The notes below the pieces were generated by a model. That model was not told the origin of the DNA. It was given only the letters and a program-made list of their open reading frames with translations, and made no database searches. The translations under genes were made by a program, and so were the position numbers. Shown in pieces: positions 27,711-36,974 of a DNA stretch of 64,000 bases. How positions within the stretch are numbered: the stretch's first letter is position 1; each line of letters opens with the position of its first letter. The stretch spans positions 1 to 64,000 of the forward strand of contig CAVRVS010000006.1 of the NCBI GenBank assembly GCA_963724705.1. Direction: 5' to 3'. The stretch is from DASQPR01 sp963724705. GTDB lineage: Bacteria; Actinomycetota; Actinomycetes; Mycobacteriales; Micromonosporaceae.

Positions 27711-28731
27711 ATGACGCTGGTCGAACGCGCGCGCGACATCGCCGACAACGTCCTGTTTCCGGCCGCGCTGGAGGTCGACGGCGCGGATCGCGTACCGGCA
27801 GAGCACCTGGATCTGCTCGCGGCCGAGGGGTTCTACGGAGCGCCAGCCGACGCGGACCTGGATTTCGCCGATCTGGCCGCGATCGTCGAGGCGCTGGCCA
27901 GCGGCGACATGGCCACGACGCTGGTGTGGATCCAGCATCTGACGCCGGTCATGGCGCTCCTCGGCGGGACATCGCCGCTGGCCGATGCGTGGCTCCCGGC
28001 GCTCGTCGCGGGCGAGCGCCGCGGTGGCATCGCGCTCGCGGGCATCCGGCCCACAAACAACTTCTTGCGGGTACGGCGTTCCGGCGGCGATTTCGTGCTC
28101 GACGGCACGGTGCCGTGGGTCACCGGCTGGGGGATGATCGACGTCGTCTACGTCGCCGCCCGTGACGCCGACGACGTCGTGCATTTCCTGCTCATGGACG
28201 CGCCCGGCGGCCGGCCGACGGACGGCGACACGGTGGCGCCGACCCTGCGGACCGAGACGCAGCGGTTGGTCGCGCTCCAGGCCAGCAACACGGTCAATGT
28301 CACGTTCGACGGCCATCTCGTCCCGGCCGAGCGGCTGGTCTCCACGACGCCGTTCGACGAGTGGAAATCCGGTGACAGTGGCGGTTCGGCACTCAACGGA
28401 TTTCTGGCGCTCGGCGTCGTCCGGCGCTGCGTGGCGCTGCTGCGCGACGGACCGGGTGAGAACGACGGAAACGCGCTCGCCGCATCGGCCGACGCCTGCC
28501 GTATCGGCACTCCTGGCCGCCGACGCCGCTGGCACACCGGCCGCGCGGGCGGCCGCGTCGGAGCTCGCCTGGCGCGCCGCCGCGACGCTGACGACGTGGC
28601 AGGGCGCACGGTCGGTGCTGCGGACGAACCAGGCCCAGCGGCTCGTCCGGGAGGCCACGTTCACCATGGTGTTCGGCGCGCGCCCGGCGATTCGCGACGC
28701 GCTGCTCGGCCGGCTCGCTCGCTCGGCCTGA
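27711..28731 (+). CDS. acyl-CoA dehydrogenase-like protein, frameshifted in this sequence
   Basis: About 340 residues. The N-terminal helical region and the middle beta domain (GTVPWVTGWGMIDVVYVAA, LVPAERLVS) look like the acyl-CoA dehydrogenase fold, and the C-terminal helical part contains LRTNQAQRLVREATFTMVFG. The C-terminal 75 residues are in a second frame; the shift is at about 28496-28505 and is consistent with one extra base. It is shorter than classical acyl-CoA dehydrogenases and lacks a clear catalytic glutamate, so its substrate and activity are uncertain. Confidence 0.7.
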
Positions 28732-28864
28732 GGCATCGGCCGGGCGCCGCACCGCGGGCCGCCGCCCGCGCGCCGCGGGCGCCCCACCAGGCCCGCCGCG
28801 ATTGGAAATTGTCATGTCCGAAATCCGCCAGCGAATGTCAGACCCGCGACGCACGATTGACCGC

Positions 28865-30387
28865 ATGGAACTCGACTTCGAGCGGTGTTATCGGGCCGTC
28901 GACAGCCGCGACCAGCGCTTCGACGGCTGGTTCGTGACGGCGGTGTCGTCGACCGGCATCTACTGCCGGCCGTCGTGTCCCGCGATCACCCCGCGCCGGC
29001 AGAACGTCGCGTTCTATCCGACCGCCGCGGCCGCCCATCGCCTCGGCTATCGCGCCTGCCGGCGCTGCCGCCCCGACGCGGCTCCCGGCTCCCCCGAGTG
29101 GGACGTCCGGGCCGACGTCGTCGGTCGCGCGATGCGGCTCATCGGCGACGGCGTGGTCGACCGGGACTGGTGTCGACGGACTGGCCAGCCGGCTGGGCTA
29201 CACGACGCGACATCTGAACCGGATGCTCGTGGCCGAGGTCGGCGCCGGGCCATTGGCGCTGGCGCGAGCGCAGCGAGCGCAGACCGCCCGTACGTTGATC
29301 GAGACGACCGACCTCGGGCTGGCCGAGATCGCGTTCGCGGCCGGTTTCGGCTCGGTCCGCCAGTTCAACGACACGGTCCGCGAGGTCTACTCGATCGCGC
29401 CGTCCGAGTTGCGTACGGCCGCGCGGCGGCGCGCTCCGGTCGGCCAAGGCACCCTCACCGTACGGCTGGCGTACCGGCCGCCACTGCACGCCGCCTCGAC
29501 GCTCGACTTTCTCCGGATGCGCGCGATCCCGGGCGTGGAGATCGTGACCGATCGCGACTACACACGGGCGATCCGGTTGCCGTACGGCACGGCGTACGTC
29601 CAGCTCACGCCGGCTCGCCGATCACGTCTCCGCCACCTTGCGACTGGCCGACGTGCGGGACCTGTCGCCGGCGGTCGCCCGGTGCCGGCGCTTGTTCGAT
29701 CTCGACGCCGACCCGGCCGCGATCGACGGAGTGCTCGGAGCCGATCCGGCACTCGCGGACCAGGTCGCGGCCGAGCCCGGCGTACGCGTCCCCCGGGCCG
29801 TCGACGGCTTCGAGATCGCCGTCCGCGCCATCGTCGGCCAGCAGATCTCCGTCGCGGGTGCGATCACGATCCTCGGCCGGCTCATTGCCGCCGCACCCGA
29901 CGCCGACGATCTCTACCCCGTCGCTGCGGAGCCCGAAGATCAAATCGGGTTGGAAAACCGGCCGTCCGCCGCTGGACCGTCGACGGTGGACGATGCGCCG
30001 TTCGGAGCCGGGCTGCGGCCGTTCCCCGACCCGGCGACCGTGGCCAAGCTGCCGGACAGCGCGTTCGCGATGCCGAAGGCGCGCATCGAGACGATCCGCG
30101 CCCTCGCCGAGGCGATCAACGCCGATGAGATCGTCCTCGACGGAAGCGTCGACCGGGACGAAACGCGGGCCGCGCTCGAATCGATCCCGGGCATCGGCCC
30201 GTGGACGGCCAGCTACGTCGCCATGCGGGCTCTCGGCGACCCGGATGTGTTCCTGCCGTCCGATGTCGCCGTCCGTCGGGCCGCGCGAGTAATCGGACTG
30301 CCCGACAAGCCGGTTCCACTTACACAGCACGCCGAGCGCTGGGCGCCCTGGCGCTCGTACGCAGTGATCAGACTCTGGAGGATGTGA
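28865..30387 (+). CDS. alkA: Ada-AraC-AlkA fusion: methyl-phosphotriester sensor and 3-methyladenine glycosylase, two frameshifts
   Basis: About 506 residues if two extra bases are removed (near 29166-29170 and 29611-29619). The N-terminal Ada zinc domain has the four cysteines in IYCRPSC and YRACRRC. An AraC-type HTH follows (IAFAAGFGSVRQFNDTVREV), then an AlkA N-terminal domain (LTVRLAYRPPLHAASTLDFL) and the HhH-GPD glycosylase (IPGIGPWTASYVAMRAL) with the catalytic aspartate in LPSDVAVRR. The same three-part fusion is known as AlkA in Mycobacterium. It probably senses methylated DNA, activates transcription and excises alkylated bases. ogt begins 2 nt later. Confidence 0.87.
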
Positions 30388-30388
30388 C

Positions 30389-30896
30389 ATGCGCAGCACG
30401 ACCATCGACACCCCGGTCGGCCCGTTCACCATCGTCGGACGGGGAAAGGCGGTGCTGGCCTCCGGCTTCACGACCGACGAAGCGGAGCTCACCGCGCTCA
30501 TTCCACGCAAGACCCTCGACGCAGGTCCCGACCGATGACGGCGGCACCGATCTGCAGCCGGCAATCGATGCGGCACGGGCCTATTTCGACGGTGATCTCG
30601 CCGCGATCGACACGGTCGAGGTGGAGCAACATGGCGCTGGCGCATTCCTAGATCACGCCTGGGATGTTCTCCGAACGGTGACGGCCGGTGACGTCGTCAC
30701 GTACAGAGAGTTCGCTGAGCGGGCCGGTCGGCCGGCGGCGATACGAGCCGCGGCCAGTGCATGTGCGAGAAATGCCGCCGCGCTGTTCGTGCCGTGCCAC
30801 CGGATCGTACGGACCGACGGCAGCCTCGGTGGTTACCGTTACGGCCTCGACATCAAGCGCTGGCTGCGCACCCATGAAGGCATCGGTCGCGCGTGA
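30389..30896 (+). CDS. ogt: methylated-DNA--protein-cysteine methyltransferase, frameshifted in this sequence
   Basis: About 168 residues. The acceptor cysteine is in FVPCHRIVRTDGSLGGYRYG, preceded by the DNA-binding RAAASACARNAAA. The N-terminal 46 codons (MRSTTIDTPVGPFTIVG) are in another frame; an extra G at about 30521-30526 explains the break. It removes alkyl groups from O6-alkylguanine in a suicide reaction. Tight linkage with ada-alkA makes an adaptive alkylation-repair operon. Confidence 0.87.
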
Positions 30897-30948
30897 CGCG
30901 ACGGAAACTCGGTCGTGATCTGCCCGCTTGTCCGGCTACTTTCAATGG

Positions 30949-32910
30949 GTGGCGGCGCAGACAGGACATAAATCCAAACCCCCGAAGCATCGACAACTAG
31001 AAAATTTGCTGCGGACCCGGGTTTACCTGCGGCCCTACATACCCCACATGATTTGGATGCTGGTCGCGGCGGCCGGAGCCACCGCGGCCAGCATCGTCGT
31101 TCCGCTCGTTGTCCAAAATGTCGTCGACGGCCCGGTGCGCCACCATCGCCCGGGCGCCTTGCTCACCCTTGGTGCCCTGGCCCTGGTGCTCGGTCTGATC
31201 GAGGCGGTATTGATCTTCATCCGGCGCTGGACCCAGACGGTCTGCGCGCTCGGCATGGAGACGAAGCAGCGCAACGATCTCTACCGGCATCTGCAACGGC
31301 TGCCGGTCGCGTTCCACGACAGGTGGCAGTCCGGCCAACTGCTGTCCCGCGCGATCAGCGACCTGTCGGTCATCCGACGGTTCATGTCGTTCGGGTTGAT
31401 CTTCCTGATCGTGAACATCGGCACGTACGTGACGGTGGTGATCCTGCTCTTCCACCTGTACTGGCCGCTCGCGATCGTCGTGACGGCCGGCTCGGTGCCG
31501 CTGTTCTGGATCAGCCGCGACTTCACCAAGCGATACTTCGCGGCGGCCCGGCTGATGCAGGACCAGCAGGGTGACCTCGCCACCATCGCCGAAGAGTCGG
31601 CCCAGGGCGTACGGACCGTGAAGGCGTACGGTCGCCGGCGCGAGGTCGCGGCGAAGTATGGCGACGCCGCGAAACTGGTGCACGACACCGGTGTCCGGAA
31701 GGCGATCATGGTTGCCCAAACATGGTCGCGCTTTGACGTGGTGCCCAACGTCACACTCGCGATCGTGCTCGTCGGCGGCGCGTACGCGGTGTCGAAGAAC
31801 GAGATGACGATCGGCGGCCTGGTCGCCTTCGTGACGCTCGAACTCATGCTGATCTGGCCGGTCGACGCACTGGGCTGGATCATCTCGAACCTGCAGGAGT
31901 CGATGACGGCGGCCGACCGCATCTACGAGGTGTTCGACAGCGAGGTCACGATCACCGATCGGCCGGACGCCGTCGCGCTCGACGCCGACGCGGTCGACGG
32001 GAACGTACGGTTCGACAACGTCCAGTTCACCTTCCCGGACGCCACGGAGCCGGTGCTGCGCGGCATCGATCTCGACATCCGGCCGGGCGAAACGATGGCG
32101 CTGGTCGGCGTGACCGGCAGCGGCAAGTCCGCATTGATCTCGCTGGTGCCGCGGCTCTACGACGTCACGGCCGGCCGGATCACGATCGACGGTCACGACA
32201 TCCGCGATCTGCCGCTGGACAACCTGCGCGACCTGATCGGCGTCGCGTTCGAGGAGCCGACTCTCTTCTCGATGTCGGTCCGCGAAAACCTCACGCTGGG
32301 TCGGCCGAACGCTACGGACGAGCAGGTTGCCGAGGCGATCGACGTCGCACAGGCAGGCTTTGTCTACGAGTTGCCGTGGGGTCTCAACACCCGCGTCGGC
32401 GAGCAGGGCCTGTCCCTGTCGGGCGGCCAGCGCCAGCGGCTCGCGCTGGCCCGGGCGGTGCTCGGCCGGCCGCGCGTCCTCGTGCTCGACGACCCGCTGT
32501 CTGCCCTCGACGTGCACACCGAGGCACTCGTCGAGGAGGCACTCGCCCGCGTGCTGGCCCGGAGCACCGCCCTGATCGTCGTACACCGCCCGTCCACGGT
32601 TGCCCTGGCCGACCGGGTCGCGTTGCTGCAGGGTGGCGTGATCACCCATGTCGGCACGCATTCAGAACTGCTGGCGTCCGTACCGGCATATCGGGCTGTG
32701 CTCTCGGCGGAGGCCGAGCATGACGACTCGCCGGCGCTCGACGACGCCGGCGACCTGGCCCGGCGCGGCGCACGCAACGCCCGGAGCGACGGCACCGACG
32801 ATGTCCATGCCGGCAGCGACCGGCATGGACCGAAGCGACACGCCACCACACACGCCACCACCGACCCGACGTCCGACTTCGACGTAACGGATGCGCTTCA
32901 TGTCCACTGA
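30949..32910 (+). CDS. ABC exporter subunit, degenerate ATP site half
   Basis: 653 residues from GTG 30949 (TTG 30928 and ATG 31045 are alternatives). Six transmembrane helices occupy about residues 30-320 and the nucleotide-binding domain about 355-590. Walker A is GVTGSGKSAL, the signature is LSGGQRQRLALARA, and the H-loop is VHRPST, but Walker B reads VLVLDDPLSALD: the catalytic glutamate is aspartate. That is the usual mark of the degenerate half of heterodimeric type IV exporters (BmrCD/TM287-288 type). A polar tail of about 70 residues follows. It overlaps the next gene. Confidence 0.9.
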   Translation: MAAQTGHKSKPPKHRQLENLLRTRVYLRPYIPHMIWMLVAAAGATAASIVVPLVVQNVVDGPVRHHRPGALLTLGALALVLGLIEAVLIFIRRWTQTVCALGMETKQRNDLYRHLQRLPVAFHDRWQSGQLLSRAISDLSVIRRFMSFGLIFLIVNIGTYVTVVILLFHLYWPLAIVVTAGSVPLFWISRDFTKRYFAAARLMQDQQGDLATIAEESAQGVRTVKAYGRRREVAAKYGDAAKLVHDTGVRKAIMVAQTWSRFDVVPNVTLAIVLVGGAYAVSKNEMTIGGLVAFVTLELMLIWPVDALGWIISNLQESMTAADRIYEVFDSEVTITDRPDAVALDADAVDGNVRFDNVQFTFPDATEPVLRGIDLDIRPGETMALVGVTGSGKSALISLVPRLYDVTAGRITIDGHDIRDLPLDNLRDLIGVAFEEPTLFSMSVRENLTLGRPNATDEQVAEAIDVAQAGFVYELPWGLNTRVGEQGLSLSGGQRQRLALARAVLGRPRVLVLDDPLSALDVHTEALVEEALARVLARSTALIVVHRPSTVALADRVALLQGGVITHVGTHSELLASVPAYRAVLSAEAEHDDSPALDDAGDLARRGARNARSDGTDDVHAGSDRHGPKRHATTHATTDPTSDFDVTDALHVH

Positions 32911-34807
32911 TCAGCAGACCGCGCCCATCACCGCCGGCCCAGGCGAAGACCTCGTCGCGAGCCCGCCGGCCAACGACGTGCACGCGTGGCGAGGTGTCGC
33001 ACCCGAGGACGACGCCGAGCTCACCGCGGCCGAATTCGGCGGCGAGAAGGCCGCGCTGCGATTGCGGGCCGAGAGCCGGGCCTTGCTCGGTTCACTCCTG
33101 CGGCGCCACCGCAAGGCGCTCGTCGGCCTTCTCGTGCTGCTGTTGTTGCAGGCCGGCGCCGAGATGGCCGGGCCCTATCTGGTCATGCTCGGCATCGACA
33201 ACGGCATCGGGCCACTGGTCCGGGACGGCGACGGCACCGTGATGATCGAGATTGCGATTGCTTTCGCCGTGTCGATCGTCGTCGCGTACGTGGCCAAGCG
33301 CGGATTCCTGTCGCTGAGCGGCCGGATCGGCCAGGCAGTGCTGCTCGACCTGCGCCGGCGCGTGTTCGACCACTTCCAGCGGTTGTCGGTGAGCTTCCAC
33401 GAGCGCTACACGTCGGGTCGTGTCGTCTCCCGCATGACGTCCGACATGGACTCCATCTCGGAGCTCATCGACGGTGGCGTCGAGGAGGTTGTGCTCGCGC
33501 TCATCTCGGTCGTATCGGTCGCCGTCATCCTGCTCGTGTTGAACGTCCAGCTCGCGCTCGTCACGTTGCTCTCGTTCCCGTTCCTGATCTGGGTGTCGCG
33601 CTGGTTCCAGCACGCTTCGGCCCGCGCCTACCGGCGCACGCGCGAGACGGTGGCGCTCGTCATCGTGCAGTTCGTCGAGTCGATGGGCGGCATCCGCGCC
33701 GTACAGACGTTCCGCCGGGAGCGCCGAAACCAGGAGATCTTCGAACGCGTCAATGAGGATTACCGCGGCGCGAACACGGTCGCCATGCAGCTGATCGCGA
33801 AGTACTCGCCGGCGATCAAGGTGATCGGCAACGTGACGATCGCTGTGGTCCTGACGTTCGGCGGCTACCTCGTCATCAACGGGCATGCCGAGGTCGGCGT
33901 GCTGGCCGCGTTCCTGCTCTACCTGCGCCGGTTCTTCGAGCCGATGCAGGACCTGTCGATGTTCTACAACACGCTCCAGTCGGCCAGCGCGGCATTGGAG
34001 AAGCTGTCGGGCGTGCTGTCCGAACCGCCGGCCGTGCCCGAGCCGACGACGCCGGTCGCGGTCGTGGCCAGTCGCGGTGAGATCAGTTTTACGGGTACGC
34101 AGTTCAGCTACCGCGACGACCGGCAGGTGTTGGACGCGTTCGACCTGGAGATCCCGGCCGGTCAGACGGTGGCGCTGGTCGGCGCGACCGGCGCCGGCAA
34201 GTCGACGATCGCGAAGCTGGTCGCCCGTTTCTACGACCCGACCGGCGGCACCGTGCGCATCGACGGCGTGGACGTGCGCGACATGAGCGACGACGACCTG
34301 CGCCGAACCGTGGTCATGGTCGCCCAGGAGAATTTCCTATTCGCCGGCACGATCGCGGACAACATCAAGTTCGGTCGGCCGGATGCGACCGACGAGCAGG
34401 TACGCGCCGCGGCCCGCGCGATCGGCGCCGACACGTTCATCGATGCGCTGCCGGACGCCTACGAGACCGACGTACGCAAGCGGGGCGGCCGACTCTCCGC
34501 TGGTCAACGTCAGCTGGTCGCGTTCGCCCGCGCATTCCTGGCTGATCCGCAGGTGCTGATCCTGGATGAGGCAACGTCGTCGCTCGACATCCCGTCCGAG
34601 CGGCTGGTGCAGCGCGCGTTGCGGACGATCCTGCGTGACCGTACGGCGATCGTGATCGCGCACCGGCTGTCGACGGTCGAGATCGCCGACCGGGTGCTGG
34701 TGCTCGACGCCGGGCGGATTGTCGAAGACGGCACGCCGGAGCAATTGATCACCTCGGGCGGTCGCTACGCAAGCCTGCACGAGCAGTGGCGGGACAGCCT
34801 GGTGTAG
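32900..34807 (+). CDS. ABC exporter subunit, catalytic half
   Basis: 635 residues from ATG 32900 (ATG 32891 also in frame), overlapping the preceding gene. Six transmembrane helices (about 60-340) and a nucleotide-binding domain with GATGAGKST, signature LSAGQRQLVAFARA, canonical Walker B VLILDEATSSLD and H-loop VIAHRLSTVE. With its partner it forms a heterodimeric multidrug or lipid exporter. The signature has Ala for Gly (LSAGQ). Confidence 0.92.
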   Translation: MSTDQQTAPITAGPGEDLVASPPANDVHAWRGVAPEDDAELTAAEFGGEKAALRLRAESRALLGSLLRRHRKALVGLLVLLLLQAGAEMAGPYLVMLGIDNGIGPLVRDGDGTVMIEIAIAFAVSIVVAYVAKRGFLSLSGRIGQAVLLDLRRRVFDHFQRLSVSFHERYTSGRVVSRMTSDMDSISELIDGGVEEVVLALISVVSVAVILLVLNVQLALVTLLSFPFLIWVSRWFQHASARAYRRTRETVALVIVQFVESMGGIRAVQTFRRERRNQEIFERVNEDYRGANTVAMQLIAKYSPAIKVIGNVTIAVVLTFGGYLVINGHAEVGVLAAFLLYLRRFFEPMQDLSMFYNTLQSASAALEKLSGVLSEPPAVPEPTTPVAVVASRGEISFTGTQFSYRDDRQVLDAFDLEIPAGQTVALVGATGAGKSTIAKLVARFYDPTGGTVRIDGVDVRDMSDDDLRRTVVMVAQENFLFAGTIADNIKFGRPDATDEQVRAAARAIGADTFIDALPDAYETDVRKRGGRLSAGQRQLVAFARAFLADPQVLILDEATSSLDIPSERLVQRALRTILRDRTAIVIAHRLSTVEIADRVLVLDAGRIVEDGTPEQLITSGGRYASLHEQWRDSLV

Positions 34808-34841
34808 CAATGCCGGCATCGCGTGGAGCCGATCTCATGTC

Positions 34842-34895
34842 CGCGATCTAGGTGCAAAAGGGGTGCCCCAACACCGCCGACGCACCTAGATCGCG
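34842..34895. terminator. bidirectional terminator hairpin (GATCTAGGTG stem)
   Basis: Arms CGCGATCTAGGTGC (34842-34855) and GCACCTAGATCGCG (34882-34895) pair perfectly over 14 bp. The 26-nt loop holds a second hairpin, GGGG-TG-CCCC. It sits between the convergent ABC exporter and the Gly-rich protein gene. Confidence 0.75.
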
Positions 34896-34901
34896 AGGGG
34901 A

Positions 34902-35678
34902 TCAGAAGTCCATGCCCCCGCCGTCGAAACCACCGCCGCCATCGAATCCACCACCGTCGAATCCGCCACCGTCGTAACCGCCACCGTCGTAACCGCCACC
35001 CTGGTCGTAGCCGCCACCCTGGTCGCCTTGGCCGTCGCCCTGTTGCTGGCCCTGGTCGTAACCCTGGTCGTAGCCCTGCTGGTCGCCGGCCGCGAACCCG
35101 GCGTCGTAGCCCTGGCCGTAGCCGCCGTCCCCGAATCCCGGCGACAGCAGCGCATCGAACACGAGCACGCTGCCGATGCCCCAGGCGCCGGCGGTAAGCG
35201 CCGTGCGCCACCACGGCTCCGAGTACCAGCCCGCTGGCACCGGTCGCCCGGACACCCGCCCACCCGGGTAGTAGTACGGCGTCGAAGCATCACCGTTCGC
35301 CGACGCGCGATAGTTGCGCCCCTGGACCTCGACCTCGCGGTCCTGCCGGATGGCGCCGGCCTCACGTTGGCCGGCGAGCATCGGCAGCGGCGGACCGGGA
35401 TCGAGTTGCATGGCGATGCGGGCGGCACGTACGTAGGCCAGTCCCTCCAACGCCGTCTCCCGAGCGCCGAGGAACTGCGCGACCGTCGTCGCCTGTTCGA
35501 GCTGACTCCCGGCCGCGTTGTAGCGCTCGCCCGCGTCAACGAGCGCCTGCTTGGTGGCCGGTTCGTCGCCCGGTGGCAGGTTCATCACCTGACCGCCGAG
35601 GCGCTCATGCCAGCGCTGCGCATCGGCCCGCGCGTCCGCCAACTCCCGTTCCCGACGCCTACGCCCGAACCCGAACAT
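34902..35678 (-). CDS. conserved actinobacterial protein with Gly/Asp/Tyr/Gln-rich tail
   Basis: 258 residues from ATG 35678, which follows an AAGGGAGAG ribosome binding site. The N-terminus is a charged helix (FGFGRRRRERELADARADAQ). A middle region (about 25-150) includes conserved-looking PPGDEP and a YYYPGGR stretch, then a short hydrophobic segment near 165-185 (TALTAGAWGIGSVLVFDALL). The last 70 residues are a repeat of GYDQG, GGGYDGG and GGGFDGG. Similar tails occur in streptomycete proteins annotated DUF1542, but I am not sure of the family. Function unknown. Confidence 0.72.
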   Translation of the reverse strand: MFGFGRRRRERELADARADAQRWHERLGGQVMNLPPGDEPATKQALVDAGERYNAAGSQLEQATTVAQFLGARETALEGLAYVRAARIAMQLDPGPPLPMLAGQREAGAIRQDREVEVQGRNYRASANGDASTPYYYPGGRVSGRPVPAGWYSEPWWRTALTAGAWGIGSVLVFDALLSPGFGDGGYGQGYDAGFAAGDQQGYDQGYDQGQQQGDGQGDQGGGYDQGGGYDGGGYDGGGFDGGGFDGGGGFDGGGMDF

Positions 35679-35814
35679 GTCGCTCTCCCTTGCCGCCGCA
35701 GCCGCGCCTGTGGGGTTGCTTTGAATACTCGACGGTACCCGACCAGTGCGAACGAAGCCGTAAAGACAGCCGGCCGGAATGCCCGATGTCGTACGGGTCG
35801 TGCATGATCCGGGC

Positions 35815-36966
35815 ATGTCGGTTGTGCTGTTGATCGTCGGGTTGGCGGTCGGCGCCGCGCTCGGCCTGCTCTATGCGAAATCGCGGTCGGCGGCCGAGAT
35901 AGCACGGCTCGACGCGACGCTGCGGGCGGCGCGTGACGGCGAGGAGCGGCTGGGGCAGTCGCTTCGCATGCTGTCCGCCGACGCCGCTCGAGATCAGCAG
36001 ATCGCGCTCGGGCACCTGATCGCGCCGTTGGCCGACACGTTGTCGCGCTACGAGCGCCGGGTGCTGGAGATGGAACGCGACCGCGTCGACGCCTACGCGG
36101 AGTTGCGCACCGAGTTGCGTACGGTGGCCGGCGTCTCGGGCGATCTCCGTACCGAGACGAGCCACCTGGTCGCGGCACTCCGCGCGCCGCAGGTCCGTGG
36201 CCGCTGGGGCGAGCATCACCTGCGCCGCATCGTCGAGGCGGCCGGCATGCTCGAACACTGCGACTTCATCGAGCAGGCGACATCGCGCACCGACGCCGGC
36301 GGGATCCGTCCCGACCTGGTCGTCCGACTGTCCGGCGGCCGGCATGTCGTCGTCGACGCGAAGGCACCGTTCGACGCATACCTGGCCGCCATGGAGGCGC
36401 GCGACGAGCGGACCCGCGACTCCCACCTGGCGATGCACGCGAAGGCACTTCGGGCGCATGTGGACGCGTTGGCGGCGAAGGCGTACTGGACGGGGTTTGC
36501 CTCGACCCCCGAGTTCGTCGTGCTGTTCATGCCGGCCGATCCGTTCCTCGACGCGGCGTTGCAGCAGGATCCGACGCTGCTCGAGCATGCGTTCAGCCAG
36601 GACGTTGTGCTGGCCACGCCGGCGACTCTGGTCGCGCTGCTCCGCACGGTCGCGTACGCGTGGCGTCAGGAGGCGCTCGCCGCGAACGCGCTGGCGGTGC
36701 ACACGCTCGGTCGCGATCTCTACAGCCGACTGTCCACGATGGGCGAACACCTGGCCAAGCTGGGCTCATCGCTCGGCGGTGCCGTCACCGCCTACAACCG
36801 CGCGGTCGGTTCGCTCGAATCACGGGTGCTGGTCAGCGCGCGCAAGCTGGCCGACCTTGGGGTTTCCGCCGACACGATCGACGAACCGGAGCAGCTCGAA
36901 GTCGCACCCCGACGCCTGCAAGCCCCTGAATTCGACGAGCTGCTGCCGATCGACGAGCTGCGCTGA
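35815..36966 (+). CDS. rmuC: DNA recombination protein RmuC
   Basis: 383 residues. An N-terminal membrane helix (VVLLIVGLAVGAALGLLYA) is followed by a coiled coil (about 25-110) and the RmuC nuclease-like domain with RGRWGEHHLRRIVEAAGM, VVDAKAPFDAYLAAMEA and EFVVLFMPADPFLDAAL. It limits inversions at short repeats in Escherichia coli. ATG 35815 is chosen because the membrane helix begins there. Convergent with ispH, 8 nt apart. Confidence 0.92.
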   Translation: MSVVLLIVGLAVGAALGLLYAKSRSAAEIARLDATLRAARDGEERLGQSLRMLSADAARDQQIALGHLIAPLADTLSRYERRVLEMERDRVDAYAELRTELRTVAGVSGDLRTETSHLVAALRAPQVRGRWGEHHLRRIVEAAGMLEHCDFIEQATSRTDAGGIRPDLVVRLSGGRHVVVDAKAPFDAYLAAMEARDERTRDSHLAMHAKALRAHVDALAAKAYWTGFASTPEFVVLFMPADPFLDAALQQDPTLLEHAFSQDVVLATPATLVALLRTVAYAWRQEALAANALAVHTLGRDLYSRLSTMGEHLAKLGSSLGGAVTAYNRAVGSLESRVLVSARKLADLGVSADTIDEPEQLEVAPRRLQAPEFDELLPIDELR

Positions 36967-36974
36967 TCTGCGGC

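Noticed and set aside
30949..34807. Siderophore or lantibiotic export cluster
   Set aside because: No biosynthetic, precursor peptide or receptor genes occur on either side.
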